A stretch of 64,000 nucleotides of DNA from Trichopria drosophilae (taxonomy: Eukaryota > Arthropoda > Insecta > Hymenoptera > Diapriidae): NCBI GenBank assembly GCA_030407085.1, contig CM059587.1, forward strand, positions 19,193,001 to 19,257,000, given 5' to 3'. Position 1 is the first letter of the stretch. Each line of letters starts with the position of its first letter. The position numbers were made by a program, and so were the translations under genes. Positions 1-11,781 of the stretch are shown here, piece by piece. The notes under the pieces are model-generated. The model was not told the DNA's origin. It searched no databases and saw nothing but the letters and a program-made list of their open reading frames with translations.

Positions 1-2260
1 CAATTTTTATTTTTTCTAATTTAGAGTCGAAAAATAAGATTTTTTGAGGTTGTGTCAAAATCCGGATGTGATGGACATGAATGGACTTCGATGTGGGGTT
101 TATCGTAAAAAAATTGCAATATTTCTGAATCGAATATGAACTGAGAACTTTTTGTCTGTGCTGGTTTTTAATAGCAATTTCTTTTTTTGTATAGGAAAAT
201 TATTTTGAGTATAATAACGTCTTCAAGCTTTGTACATTCAAAATGTTTGATTCGCTTTTCCGGGTTTTATTGGGAACTATTAAACGAAATTCTTACAGTC
301 TAATATACTGAAAACAAATTTTGGAAATACAAATCTTTTTTTTTTTAAACTCCAAATTTCAATTTTTTGTTTGATCAAGGGGGAAGGGCCTTCTAGTGTA
401 ATAAACATTTTGTGTTATATTTTAAATATATTGTTACAACATCCAGACAGTAGTTTTCTATACAAATCTTAAAAATCACCCTTTATCTGACAGACACATG
501 AAAATATTTTTATTATAACATTTGGTTACAAAAACCAGAGAACATATGGAATATAACACAATTGATAAGAAATAACAATATTATGTTTTTTTATTAAAGG
601 CGTAGATAATTATTAACACCTCAACATTTTTATAAAAAAAAAACGATAATTCAATTTAAATATAAATACCCTATATAGACTACAGGCCCATGTAAAAAAT
701 TGATGGGTCATTTGAACCATCAGAAGACCTATATAGAATCATATAAGGGTATAAAATAATAAAATTCAGCATTATTCTGTCACTTGTAAGCTGTCCAACT
801 GAGTGCAGGTGAGATTTCAAAAGCACAACCCTCGATTTTTTCCCCTCGTCGCATGATTTTTTGTACGGCATTCTTACCATCAATAGATACATGGAAAACA
901 ATTAAAAAACGCCCAGTGCCGTAAAAAAGTAGTGCGCCACAAAGTCGGAAAATTTTTTTATTTTCCTGCAATTTTTAGGATAAATTTGGTCATTCAATTA
1001 TGTACGGCATCAGTTCCATATAGTTTCACTACCTCTTCTAATCCATAATTCCACAACGCCGTACAAAAAATCATGGGACAGGGGAAATAATCGAGGGTTG
1101 TGCTTTTGAAATCTCACCTGCACTCAGTTGGACAGCTTACAAGTGATGGAATAATGTTGAATCTTATTATTTTATACCCTTATATAATTCTATATAGGTC
1201 TTCTGGTGGTTCAAATGACCCATCAAGTTTTGCCATGGGCCTGTAGTCTAATAGTCTTTTATAAATGTTTTCTGTTGTCAATTTATAATCACCCTATATT
1301 ATAATTCGAGAATGTAAATGTTGAATTTTAGCCCTTATAAAGAATTTTTATTTACTTATTATTTATTTATTACACCTTAAGAATGGTTTGAGGTGGTTCT
1401 AAAGTATGTCGCAAAATTCGGACTTCATAATGGTAATTCTAATTACTATAAACGGATTCCTGGAAAATTCCAAAGACATTAATTAAGAACTGGCCGAGAA
1501 TTTTCGGGAATAAGTAAATAAGTTTAGGTGAAAATTCTTACCTAATCGGCGAATTACTAATAGAATTTTTTCAATTTAAGTAAAAAAAAGTAAATACATA
1601 TTTAAAAAGTGGTGTCAAAAAAAGGCCCCTGAATAGCACGTAGACACATACGCTTCAGGGTACTATTTTTAGGAAAATTTAGCTATTCTTAACTTCGTTC
1701 ATATTTAACTTACGAAAACTTTTTATTTCATGATATTAAGAGAATTTAATGCTATTTAAATCTACGATTTTTTGAACTTGAGATTGTTTTGCCGAATGTA
1801 TTAAAATAAAAATTAAATCATTTAAAACGAATTTTCAAAAAATAAATTCACGATAATGCAGCTGAAAAAAATCTATAAAATCTATATTTACAAAGAAATG
1901 TTTTCTGATTACCTGTATTAATAGGAAAACAACGAATAAAGGCAATACTGAAAAAAAGTTTAAGTGAAAAAATTATCTAAATATTTGTAATGAAAGTATA
2001 AACTTTTGTTATAATGGCTAACATTTACATTTTCGAGTAATAATACCGGTTGATTTTGAAAACTTATTTAAAAACGTGACTCTATTTACGTGGAATGTTC
2101 GAAATATATTTTTATTTTTATTTTCTAGTTTCAAAAACTACGGAAATAATTATCAAAATTCTTCGTGCAATAACGATATATTTTCGTAAATTTATTATTA
2201 TGACTATAAATACTTTTTTTACTTGTGGTAAGTTCCATACGCATCACGTATTGGTTTATT
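1..2260. other. Intergenic DNA upstream of IFT46
   Basis: Apart from the foldback at 678-1248 I see no gene here. A block at about 1612-1770 (containing GGCCCCTGAATAGC and CTTCAGGG) has a diverged second copy at about 4988-5140 in IFT46 intron 1. It is therefore an old dispersed repeat of unknown class. Confidence 0.6.
678..1248. repeat. Foldback (MITE-like) element, TA-flanked
   Basis: The first ~200 bases, starting GACTACAGGCCCATG, return as a near-perfect reverse complement at the far end (CATGGGCCTGTAGTC). Both ends are flanked by TA, so this looks like a TA-target DNA-transposon derivative of about 570 bp. Short open frames here are by-products of the palindrome. No transposase is encoded. 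Confidence 0.8.
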
Positions 2261-2272
2261 GGTTTTAACCGG

Positions 2273-2286
2273 GTTACCAAGGCAAC
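2273..2286 (+). promoter_or_regulatory. X-box (RFX-type ciliary promoter element)
   Basis: The 14-mer GTTACCAAGGCAAC is an imperfect palindrome (GTTACC / GGCAAC, two-base spacer). It matches the RFX/DAF-19 X-box that controls intraflagellar transport genes in animals. It lies about 197 bp upstream of the IFT46 start codon, a typical position. The motif is seen directly; its use by an RFX factor is inferred from the family and the gene's ciliary role. Confidence 0.8.
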
Positions 2287-2482
2287 TGCAGGTAACAACA
2301 CACGACAGCGCTGCCTACGTAAGAGTCATTCGTATTAAAAAATCGACACGATTTTCCCAAAAATACCTCATTTAAAAAACACACGTTGTTTAGTTTAAAA
2401 AGTGGATTCAAAAATTCTTATGAAAAATTGAAAAACGCACGTAAAAGCCAAAAATTGAACAGCGTGATGAATTGTAGCAACT

Positions 2483-5148
2483 ATGAATCTAATGGACGAA
2501 AGTAGCGAGGAAGAACACAAACCGTATCTTATATCAGAGTACACAGATTTTGATGAAAGCGTTATTGTTAAAAACGCAGAGGAAATTAAAAGTCCTGTCA
2601 TTGGTGGCAAATCAGGCATGAAGAAACGATCGAAGAATGTCACGAGTGACAGTTCCAACCCAGATGTCAATTCACCACGTGGCAAAAAAGAATTCCGCAG
2701 GTAATGTTTTCATTTCCAAATATTTTACATCATGCTTTATTCATCTTTTTCTTCCTTCTTTTTTTTTCATAAATGTCCAGTGATTTTATTACTTTACACT
2801 GTTCATTTACTTTTCTTTTGCTGTTTATGTAATTTCCTAATTATACTTATTTTAATATTCCTAAAAACATAATTTTAAGGCTAGACATTTTACTTCATCG
2901 TAATCCTGAAATTTTTTTATGAAAATTTATTATAATAAACATATTTTTTAACGTAAATTTCCTTATTTTTCGTCTAATTTGGTTCCTATATATTCTTATC
3001 TTCTTTTCAACATTAAACAAATTTATGTTCTTGTGTAATTATTAATTGTTGTTTCCAATTCAATAAAAATTCTGTATTTCAATATGCCGGTTCGTAACTA
3101 AACATAGATTACAACTATATCTTAAATTAAATAAAATCAAACCTTTCAAACTACAAACATAAATCCATTTCTTTTTTTATAATAGCAACTTCAAAATCAA
3201 AAAGAAATTTTTCACTTATCGTCAAGTTGTTCTTCTGCAATTCAAATTTTAAAAACAAACAATCTGTATTTTAAAAGTGACTTTAGCTGCTGTATTAAAA
3301 CTAATATATTTCCAAGGCGGTTATGCACTAAAAATACATATGATATATCGATTTGAAATTCTTCACACATCCGAATACTACAAATGCATTTTATTCATAC
3401 ATTTGTAATTTGTAGTACACATTTGAGTCATTATTTTTGCGATTAATTCTATTATATCGAATGTGACCACCATAATAAATAAGTATAATTGTTATATTAT
3501 TGATAATTTACTCTCTAAACTCCTTGGAGTGAAAGCTCGCTCGTAAAGAGTAAGTCGAAGTAAAATTGCAAGGTGAACCACTCTGTATGGTGTGATTATA
3601 TTTTACTTTAACTGGAGTGAATAAAATTTTGAAATCCTAAACTCATAAATTATAATCTAATAATACAATGATAAACATATATTTATAAAAAACATAAAAC
3701 TTTATTATTTTTAATAAAAAATAATCAATTAATGTGCGAATGAAACTGATATGGAAAGTTCTTCATTTGGAAACGTGATTTATTTCTTGAATTTTTAATA
3801 TTGTCAACTCCACGACTCGGAGGAAAAGAGTGAATTTTCACTCTTGTTAGATTCACGAAAGTTGCTCGGTTTTCAGTAACCAAAGAGTTAAATTCCCACT
3901 CCAAGAAATTTAGAGAGCATATACACAGAAATGTTTTTAAATTTTAATCTAAATAAATGAAATTTTAGGTTTACTCCTTACCTTGAAAGTAGATTAAATG
4001 CATATATACGCATTATGATGAACGAAGATAAAATATGCACGTTAATATTTCAATTTTCTGTTCTGAAATTAGAAACTCATCTAACGATTAAAAATCATTT
4101 TCTGATCTACCGGGGAATCATTGGATCCACAATCGAGAAGTCCATCTATTCTTATTTACATTACTAAATTTGATAAGAACTAAGATTGTTAAGACTATCG
4201 ATTAAATAGTTTGTTTAAAGTCACAAGATTGATATTTCAAAAATTAATTTTCACTTGCATTTAGGATTACTAGTCTGGGGTAATACATTGTCTTTTTAAA
4301 TTAATCACTAAGAAAAAATAATTGGAAATTAAAACAAAATCAAAGCCCAAAAATTAATTATAATAAATAAAATTTAATGAATAAATAAATAAAAAATATT
4401 ACTGAAGCGGTAAAAAGTGGATAACGAAGCCAAGTAATAATTTGACTAATAATTAATAAAAATCGACTTATTCCGAAATCAATATAACTAAATTTATTTA
4501 GTAAAACATATTTGATGAAATGTATAAATATTGTTTACATTCTCTTTTGTAACATGGTATAACAAATAATAAAAAGATTCATAGCACTTTATAGCGACCT
4601 AACACAAATTGTAGATCAAGGAACAATTGTCTCATGCACCCAAAATCTAATTTTATGACCAAAAATTCGTTTTTATGTAGGTTAATGTACATAATTACTC
4701 ATAAATACCCTAACTTTTATCTGCATTACACCTTCTCTTTTAACTTGAAAGCTGAAAGTGAAAACAGACGAAACACGTACATAAAATTTGTATTCCTTCA
4801 TTCCAAATTTTTAGAGAATTTTTAGAGAATTTTTTCATTTATTTTGTAAGTCGATAGGAGGTTAAAAAAATCCCAAAAATGCATCTTGATTTATGGAGAA
4901 AATGATGACATTGAAAAAAAGGAGTGGCTAAATTTAATACATTAATAATAATTAAACTTCTAACATTAAAAATTGATTTCAAAAAAGCTGTCGAAAAATC
5001 AGTCCCCTGAATTACGCGAAGATTCATGTTTTTCAGGGGCTTTCCACCAGCAAAGTTTAACTGTTAGTAACTTCGTGAATATTTATCGTACAAAACCGAT
5101 GATGTTTTTTTTATTTTAAAGAGAATTGAATGCTCTTTTACATAAAAT

Positions 5149-5182
<34 letters not shown>

Positions 5183-8164
5183 GCAGAATGTTAACTATTT
5201 ATTTATGAATAACTTGAAGACATCTAGCGTTTCAATTTGCTTCTTTTGCGACATCATTTTTGTTATTTTTATTATTAATATAGTGAACGAATTATATATT
5301 TTAATTCAATCGGAATACATCGCTAAGTTCTACTATATATCAAATTTAAATAAATTCAATACGTATATATATGCAAATTTAGCGAAAAAACCGCGACATT
5401 TTAAAACACAAAACTGTGTCAATTTTAATTCTTTTTCGTTCAACAAAGGTGCATTCGAAACTAAATTAAATTTGATTTCAAAACCTTTAATAAAAATCCA
5501 GGATAAATAATATCGCAAAATCGCCGTCAAAGTTGAAATCATTAAAAAAAAATAAAAATCGCCAATACTTTCAAGTTTAATCTCGTTACTTTTCATCGCG
5601 TCAAAATGAGCGATCGATAGGCAGAAAGATTTGCTTTTCAGCATTTAAATGAAAACAAAAACTGTTTGTCAGATGTAAAGTAGCGGGTTATGGATTTTTG
5701 TATACCTTAATAAATTATACCTTACCATATTTCTTAGTTTGGCCAGAACGTGTAATCCGTTGAAAAAAGACCTATTATATGAAATACGCAACGTAATGTA
5801 ACTACAACATATTAAGTAGTTACATTTTCTACCGCTAGTCGAGGTTGTACCTTTCGCATTCTTATATTTTTCGTAATCGGTAGAAAACACTGCAGATAGA
5901 ACTAAACATTTGAAATGTTACCATTATATTGTTGACCGATCACACAATTATACATATACTTAATATTAGGTGTTTATCTATTATACCACTTGTATTTTTT
6001 GAATAAAATCCCGAAGTGCATCAAACATAGTTATAATGCGATATTTTTCATTACCTTTAACTTCATTTAGCTTTTAAATTGAATAATTACATGAGGATCA
6101 AATAAAATTAAATCCCTTATAGTTTCTAAATTTTATTTTCTCCAGTAAGTCAATTCTATCGCATATATCAATTACTACTAGTTTTACAGCGTTTTAGTGT
6201 TATTTTTCAATTTTAATAATATATTTGGAAATCGCTGAATGTATATAATTATACTATTACTAATAATTAAAATTATGCTAATTCAATTTTAAGCTTAGGT
6301 AACATCTTCATGATATACAATATAAACATTAAATATTTATAATTAATCCAAAATAAGTATGACACACAGTACCCAATTCACTTAGTTACTAACATACTAC
6401 CAAATAAATAAAGAATATTTAACCATATAACGATGTTTATCGCCGTTAAAGTGCATATTTTATTACTGTGTTCAATCTAACAAATGTTTCAGTAACAATT
6501 ACGATTCCACGACTTTGAAACTGTACGTAGAAATACTGGAACTGTTTTAAAAATTGAATTTTTAATGGTGTTTCATCAAAATGTTCAATAAACGTCTGAA
6601 TTAATGCATTTACTCATAAAGTAGTGATAATTACCAGTTATGTGCACTCCATTGCAAGAGTAGTTTCTCAGAAAATAGAGGAAATATTATCATTTGACTG
6701 ACGTCAATTAATAAATAATATAAGTCAACGTAAATTGAATTCTAGTGTTCAATTTCCAGGTATTCGCAAAACAACGAGGCTTATCTCAAAACAATGGGTA
6801 TGGACTCGGAGTCTTCGGATAGCGGTGACACGGATGAAATTGAAATGGAGAGATTAGCAAAAACCAAACCGGTTGAATTTTACGATCCAAAACAATTCGA
6901 TGATATCGAAGCGTCTACAGAAGTCAAAGAGCTTTTCCAAAATATCATACGGTATTTTTATGCGATTTTGATTATCATTTTTAAGACAAATATCATTATA
7001 AGTAACGAACAATAGATATTGGTCCCCTTACGAGAAACAAAGAAGTTTAATTTAAGAATTCTTTTTAAAAAATCATTTTCCAGTATATATATTATTGTTC
7101 TTTACAAAAGTACAGTCCGAATCTCTTAAATGACCTCCGCCGTAATTGGTAACCCGTTATTATCTGCTGTGATAACTCCGTTATTGTCTTTTTGCTACTC
7201 CCACTCTTCATAATTTCTCTTCTGTCGGTAAACCGGGTGCGTAGAACGTGGTGTGGGAGTGGGGACAGACAATAAGGCAGTTTACATTTCCCTTCCAGTT
7301 CTAACCATCAGACAATAAGAAGGTTCAAACAATATGAGAGTCTTAATAGATTGAAAGTATATCCCATTCGAGGCACATAATAATTTACGATCGTGATACG
7401 ATCATTTTTCGTCAAAACGAGTATGAAATTCGATTTTATTTTCCAAAATTGCAACTCGAATCGAATTTACCTTGCACTTTGACGAAAAATTCCCTTCATG
7501 CAACAGTTCGAAATTAGTTTTAAATGTTCATATTGGTACATTTGACTTTCCTGTTGTCCAACCCCAGTTATGAAATTTCAGATACACGCCTCAGAAAACC
7601 GATCTAAACTACAAATTGATACCATTCATCCCGGACTACATTCCAGCCGTGGGAGATATAGATGCGTTTTTGAAAATCCCACGACCTGATGGAGTAACCG
7701 ACAAAATCGGTTTAACAGTGTTGGACGAACCATGCGCTAACCAATCGGAACCAGCAGTACTTCACCTTCAACTAAGAAGCCAAAGTAAGAGTGCCGGAGC
7801 ATCCAGACAATCGGTAATCAAACGAATCGAAGATGCGGAAAGAAACGGCAAGTTGATCGACAAATGGATCGAAGACATGAATCAATTACATCGGAGTAAA
7901 CATCCACCTGCTGTCACTTTGAGCAAACCTTTACCCGACATCGATGCCCTAATGCAACAATGGCCAAACGAAGTAGAAGAGAAATTAACTGATTCGACCA
8001 TAGATTTTTCAAAAATTGATTGCGAACTTCCTCGTCTTGTGGACATCGTGTGTAACCTCCTGGACATTCCAGTTCACGAAAATGCGAGGTTAGAGTCACT
8101 GCATACCCTTTTCACGCTATTTTTGGAAGTGCGTACAGCAAGGGAGCACCGATTTTTACTTTAA
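2483..8164 (+). CDS. IFT46: Intraflagellar transport protein 46 (3 exons)
   Basis: This is a subunit of the IFT-B complex that moves cargo along ciliary axonemes; in insects it would act mainly in ciliated sensory neurons and perhaps sperm. Exons are 2483-2700, 6760-6951 and 7582-8164, joined by GT-AG introns whose phases match, giving 330 aa. The N-terminal ~110 residues are acidic and low complexity (runs of D/E/S), as in the family. The conserved C-terminal domain starts near residue 115 with FYDPKQFDDI and continues through YTPQKTDLNYKLIPFIPDYIPAVGDIDAFLKIPRPDG-type sequence (residues ~138-170) and the LHRSK and LDIPV motifs. The chosen ATG is the first in the exon and has an A at -3 (GCAACTATG). 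An RFX X-box sits upstream. Intron 1 is 4.06 kb and carries repeats. A poly(A) signal AATAAA is at 8593-8598. Family identity is firm; the extreme N-terminus is less certain. Confidence 0.93.
3511..3917. repeat. Foldback element, CTCTCTAAA ends, in IFT46 intron 1
   Basis: Terminal inverted repeats CTCTCTAAACTCCTTGGAGTG and CACTCCAAGAAATTTAGAGAG bound about 407 bp. A lone copy of the 3' end recurs at about 24,490-24,517, and a related shorter palindrome lies at 33,089-33,290. No coding potential. Confidence 0.65.
5151..5182. repeat. (TA)n microsatellite
   Basis: A nearly pure TA dinucleotide run in IFT46 intron 1. Similar runs occur at 28,842-28,872 and 29,062-29,089. Confidence 0.9.
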
Positions 8165-8916
8165 ATAACAAACATCAGCAACATGGTACCATCTATCAAT
8201 GTTATGTATTTATTATGTACATAAAAATAATTGTTACACAGCCAAAGTGCTTAATAATATAAACTTTACTCAGAAATTGATCCATATTTAATTCACTGTT
8301 AGACCTTCAATGATGATGAAATAGGTGCAAATGCTTGATGGATTCCGCTACGTTTGAGATAGTCCTTCCCCTGTAAGTGTAGTCCCATCGGAACTGAATT
8401 TCCTCTCATGCCTCTATAATTGCTTTCTGGTCCTACTTCCCTTTCTCAATGCATGAAACTGAAATAGTTAGAAGTTACGTGCGCATGCGCGTAAGATTAC
8501 TTTCCTGCTTACGACATACTTGGAGTGTCAAGCAATTACGGAATATTTTGGGGATGCAATTCCGGAAGCAATTAAGATGACATATAATGAATAATAAAGT
8601 TTTCATGTCGAATGTAAAGATCGACCGTGTAAAGTTCCTTTGATTCAGTTCCAGATAAATTGTTGCCTATGCGTTATTCATTAATTATATTCTCTCATGA
8701 ATGTTTAAAAGAACCAACTAGTGTTTCTTCCAAATTGATTTATTATCGCCGAACATTTTTCAAACTTAGTTTTCGTGCAAAGTAAAAGTTTCACAAAATG
8801 ATAAATTAGTCGTTTAACTCTGAAATGTTGACCTTATATATTTAACAGAACTCGTAAAATGTTTTTAATATTTATTGCGTTGAATATCGTGACATTTTTT
8901 TCGAAAATGTAAGTAA
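8165..8916. other. Intergenic DNA between IFT46 and the first microprotein gene
   Basis: No gene seen. It holds the IFT46 3' untranslated region and an NRF-1-like palindrome TGCGCATGCGCG near 8482-8493. Confidence 0.5.
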
Positions 8917-9087
8917 TTAATTTTTTATTGCATCCTTAGTAGTTGACGGACCCGCTTCTCCTTCATCATCTAAATTCTTCAATACTTTCACTTTTTTCTT
9001 CTGTTTAGTCCACCATATTTGGAAAAGCATGATGAACCCTAGTATCCCCAGAGCTACCCCAAGTAAAATCAAGTACAATAATTTCAT
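8917..9087 (-). CDS. Small single-pass membrane protein (56 aa), unknown function
   Basis: The reverse strand reads a complete 56-codon frame, too short for most gene finders. Residues 2-26 are a hydrophobic helix (start MKLLYLILLGVALG, end with a WW pair). A lysine-rich juxtamembrane stretch (TKQKKKVKVLK) and a short acidic tail follow. The shape is a type III or signal-anchor single-pass protein with a cytosolic basic stem. A reverse-strand AATAAA lies about 45 nt past the stop (plus-strand TTTATT near 8870). It shares length and layout with the three other microproteins in this window (23,031-23,321; 31,690-31,986; 43,923-44,060), all on the minus strand, but sequence similarity is weak. 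It could be a chance frame; composition and the poly(A) signal argue against that. Confidence 0.55.
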   Translation of the reverse strand: MKLLYLILLGVALGILGFIMLFQIWWTKQKKKVKVLKNLDDEGEAGPSTTKDAIKN

Positions 9088-9710
9088 ATTCTAGTAATTG
9101 CGTTTCAGAAAACAATTGTTATATCTCGAGGAAATTAAAAACGTGAATGCAACTGACGCTTTTTAAAAACTACATATTTCAATCCAATGTGCAAAATCGA
9201 TCTTCATTATCAAATATTTGCATCAATCCTTCGGAACGCCGCGAGGGATTATATTTAATGACTTTCTGGCTGGGCAGAGAACGGGGGGCACTCATGTTTG
9301 ACATCTTGGCCAAACATGAAAAAGCCCTGAAGTAGAAAAGAAGCATACTGTATACGTTTTCTATTTTACAAATGGTGGTATTTGAGGAATTCTACAGAAC
9401 TTTTTACTTCTAGTGTCGCCTTCGTTTATCAGGAACTGTAGTCATTTTTAATAGACCTTTTCATTTTAAGCAAAAAATTGTTCGCATGCGCTAGGATACA
9501 ATGTTAAAACTGTACGATACTTTTCCGTTTTCTGTACAAAACTGTACGAAACAATTGAATTCGCGCTTGCACATTTCATATAGTGAAAACGCCTATTGGG
9601 ATTAGGTCTTCAATCGCATACAAACGAATTCGGACTATGTATTTATATTTATTTCAATATAAATTGTAATATATTATGTGGGTAGATTAAGAAAATATTT
9701 AAAATTATCG

Positions 9711-9790
9711 GCTTCGTGGCTCAGGCGGGTTAACGCACTGGACTACGAAGTCGTAGGTCGTGAGTTCGATCCCCGTCTGGTGAACAATTT
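9711..9790 (+). mobile_element. tRNA-derived SINE head (Pol III A and B boxes)
   Basis: An A-box-like TGGCTCAGGCGG (9717-9728) and a B-box GAGTTCGATCC (9762-9772) are spaced 33 nt apart, as in tRNA genes. The intervening GGACTACGAAGTC recalls the tRNA-Arg anticodon arm. The acceptor stem does not pair and the T-stem is degenerate, so this is not a working tRNA. It is best read as the 5' head of a SINE; the body probably runs on toward about 10,030 but its end is not defined. Confidence 0.6.
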
Positions 9791-10139
9791 TTCGATTTCG
9801 TTTCCAAGCAGCAGCTCGCTGTTGGTTAGACGAGCCACGTTGTTTGTGTTTACGTTTCGAAAGTATTGTTTATCTGGCGGAAATCGACTCATGACCGCTG
9901 CTGTACTTGGTGTATAGGTTTCTGCAGTCCTACATTTCATACACAAATGTGAAGTATGGCGCCATCTGTCTAAGTCGATCTGCAGTCTTTTATTGTGAAA
10001 CACTTTTAATTAGTGTTTTCACTTTTTTGGGCCCAAGTTTTCCACGTAACGTTAAACCAGCTATAGCATCATAGCGATATGCTATATTATAGCACAATAT
10101 TTATAAAATCAAAGAAAATCAGCCGCAAATGAAAAGTAT

Positions 10140-10310
10140 GCCCTTTAGACATGGAACTTTTTCACGAGAGAGTATCCAAAAAAATGCTCCCAATTTGCTC
10201 CGCCCTACAAACCACCTTTGACATTTCTAGCCTAACCCGTAATCGAAAGGTTAAATTAAGTTGGTTTGTTACTATAGCAACTAAGAATCGTGTTGTGGGG
10301 AGAGGAACGA
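10140..10310. repeat. Dispersed repeat containing AATGCTCCCAATTTGCTCC
   Basis: A related block is present at 16,130-16,370 and at 17,878-18,095, always with the AATGCTCC-AATTTGCTCC core and a TTTGACATTTCTAGCCTAAC-type partner in one or the other orientation. In this copy the two halves are brought together, implying internal deletion. Unknown DNA-element family. Confidence 0.6.
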
Positions 10311-10591
10311 AGGGGATTCTATGCATTTAGACAGGAAAGAAATATGCTTTTGGACGGGATGCATTAGGACGGGGACCACTGTACATAATAAAATTTCCCC
10401 TAGCGATTTTAAGAAATTTGTTCAATCGATTTTCGATATCGAGTTTCAGAGTGTGCGATACATCGAAATTGACAACACATGTGTGTTCTGGTTCTATACG
10501 TGGAAAACACGTGGTGTGCATCACATCTTAACCTCGCGACACACAGTGGTATTATTTTAACCTCTTTAACTAAAATATTAAAAACAAAAAC

Positions 10592-11578
10592 ATGAAACAA
10601 CTTCCACAAAAGTTGGATCTGTCAAGAGTGCCAGGGAAACCAAAAAGAAGGAAAAAAGTAACCTTGGTTTTCGATGAGGAGAAAAGAAAGTACAGTTCAA
10701 AAATAATTTCTAAACTTTTTGTTAAATAAATATATCCTATTGCGTGTAACTCTTATAATAATATTCTTCACTTTCGCAGAGATTTTCTTAGCGGATTTCA
10801 CAAGAGGAAAGTGCAGCGTCAAAAAAAAGCAAAAGAAGACTTGGAAAAACTTTTGAAAGATGAACGTAAGAAGATAAAACAAAATGTGAGTTTGTTGACT
10901 AATATGTTATAGTATATTTAATAATGTGAAGAATCATTTTATTAAAATTATGATGAATTGCAAGTTATAAATATTATTGACAATAACATATGCTTTTTAA
11001 TTAATAGTTTATGTTTAGACACCGTATCTTATTAATAATTATAATTTCAGGCTCGAGAAAGCTACAAGAAAATGCTATCACATCGACAAATTCCAGAAGT
11101 CGAAGAGTTGCTATCACGTGAGGAATTCGACGTGGCTGGAAGAACAGTCAGCGTATTAGAACTTGACGTTGTAGATCTGCAGAAGCGTTGCATTGGTCCA
11201 AACAAAGTCACATACGATGAGAATGAAGACCAAGTTGAAGAAAAAGAAGAATCTGAAGATGAAGAAGAACTTCAAGGAATGGAACTTAATACAAATAAAA
11301 GTATTAAAAAGGAGGAAGATAATGAACCTGTTAAAAACATGAACTCGAAGAAAACAATAAAGCAGGCAGTGAAACAAGCCGCTTTAAAACAAGTCAAAAT
11401 GAGTAAAGCCTTTAAAATTAAACAACGACACGAGAGAAATAAAAATATTAAAGAATCTCGACTGAAAGCAAAGGCAAAAGACGGATCGAAATTAAAAGAA
11501 GGCTCAAAGGGAAAACATTCATTAAATTCAAAGAGCAAGAAACAAATGAAGAAACGAAAGAAGAAAGGAAATCGATAA
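10592..11578 (+). CDS. NOL12: Nucleolar protein 12 homologue (3 exons)
   Basis: This is the Nop25/NOL12 family (viriato in Drosophila), an RNA-binding nucleolar protein involved in rRNA maturation and nucleolar integrity. Exons are 10592-10689, 10780-10885 and 11051-11578, GT-AG with consistent phases, for 243 aa. The family signature is joined across the first intron: FDEEKRKDFLSGFHKRK (residues ~26-43). A long basic helix follows (QRQKKAKEDLEKLLKDERKK), then ARESYKKML. The middle has an acidic patch (EDEEEL, around residue 140) and the C-terminal third is a lysine/arginine-rich tail that would serve as nucleolar signal and RNA contact. The ATG is in good context (AACATGA) and is the first in frame. 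It converges on NTHL1 with 203 bp between stop codons. Confidence 0.92.
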
Positions 11579-11638
11579 GCTATAAAATACAAACTGTAAA
11601 TTATGTTAAAATTATAAATGATGTGTCTAGATTCAAAC

Positions 11639-11781
11639 TTTATTAATGTAATCGCATAAAAAGATGTCTGTAAAATTCAGAGCCGTTTTGTATGTAAATC
11701 TCGACACATCCATGTACAAAATTTTATTTTTTACTGTACAATAATAATAGTTTGTATATATTAAAAAAAGTTATAAATAAA
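11639..11781. terminator. Overlapping poly(A) signals of two convergent genes
   Basis: Plus-strand AATAAA near 11,776 serves NOL12. Minus-strand AATAAA (plus TTTATT near 11,639) serves NTHL1. Each signal lies beyond the other in its own direction, so mature 3' ends should overlap by roughly 130-150 bases. The signals are seen; their use is inferred. Confidence 0.5.

Noticed and set aside
5205..5644. Overlapping ~100-codon frames in IFT46 intron 1
   Set aside because: Both strands are open together in AT-rich DNA, without domains or splice logic.
9711..9790. A functional tRNA gene
   Set aside because: A and B boxes are good but the acceptor ends do not pair and the T-stem has a mismatch and two wobble pairs; better read as a SINE head.
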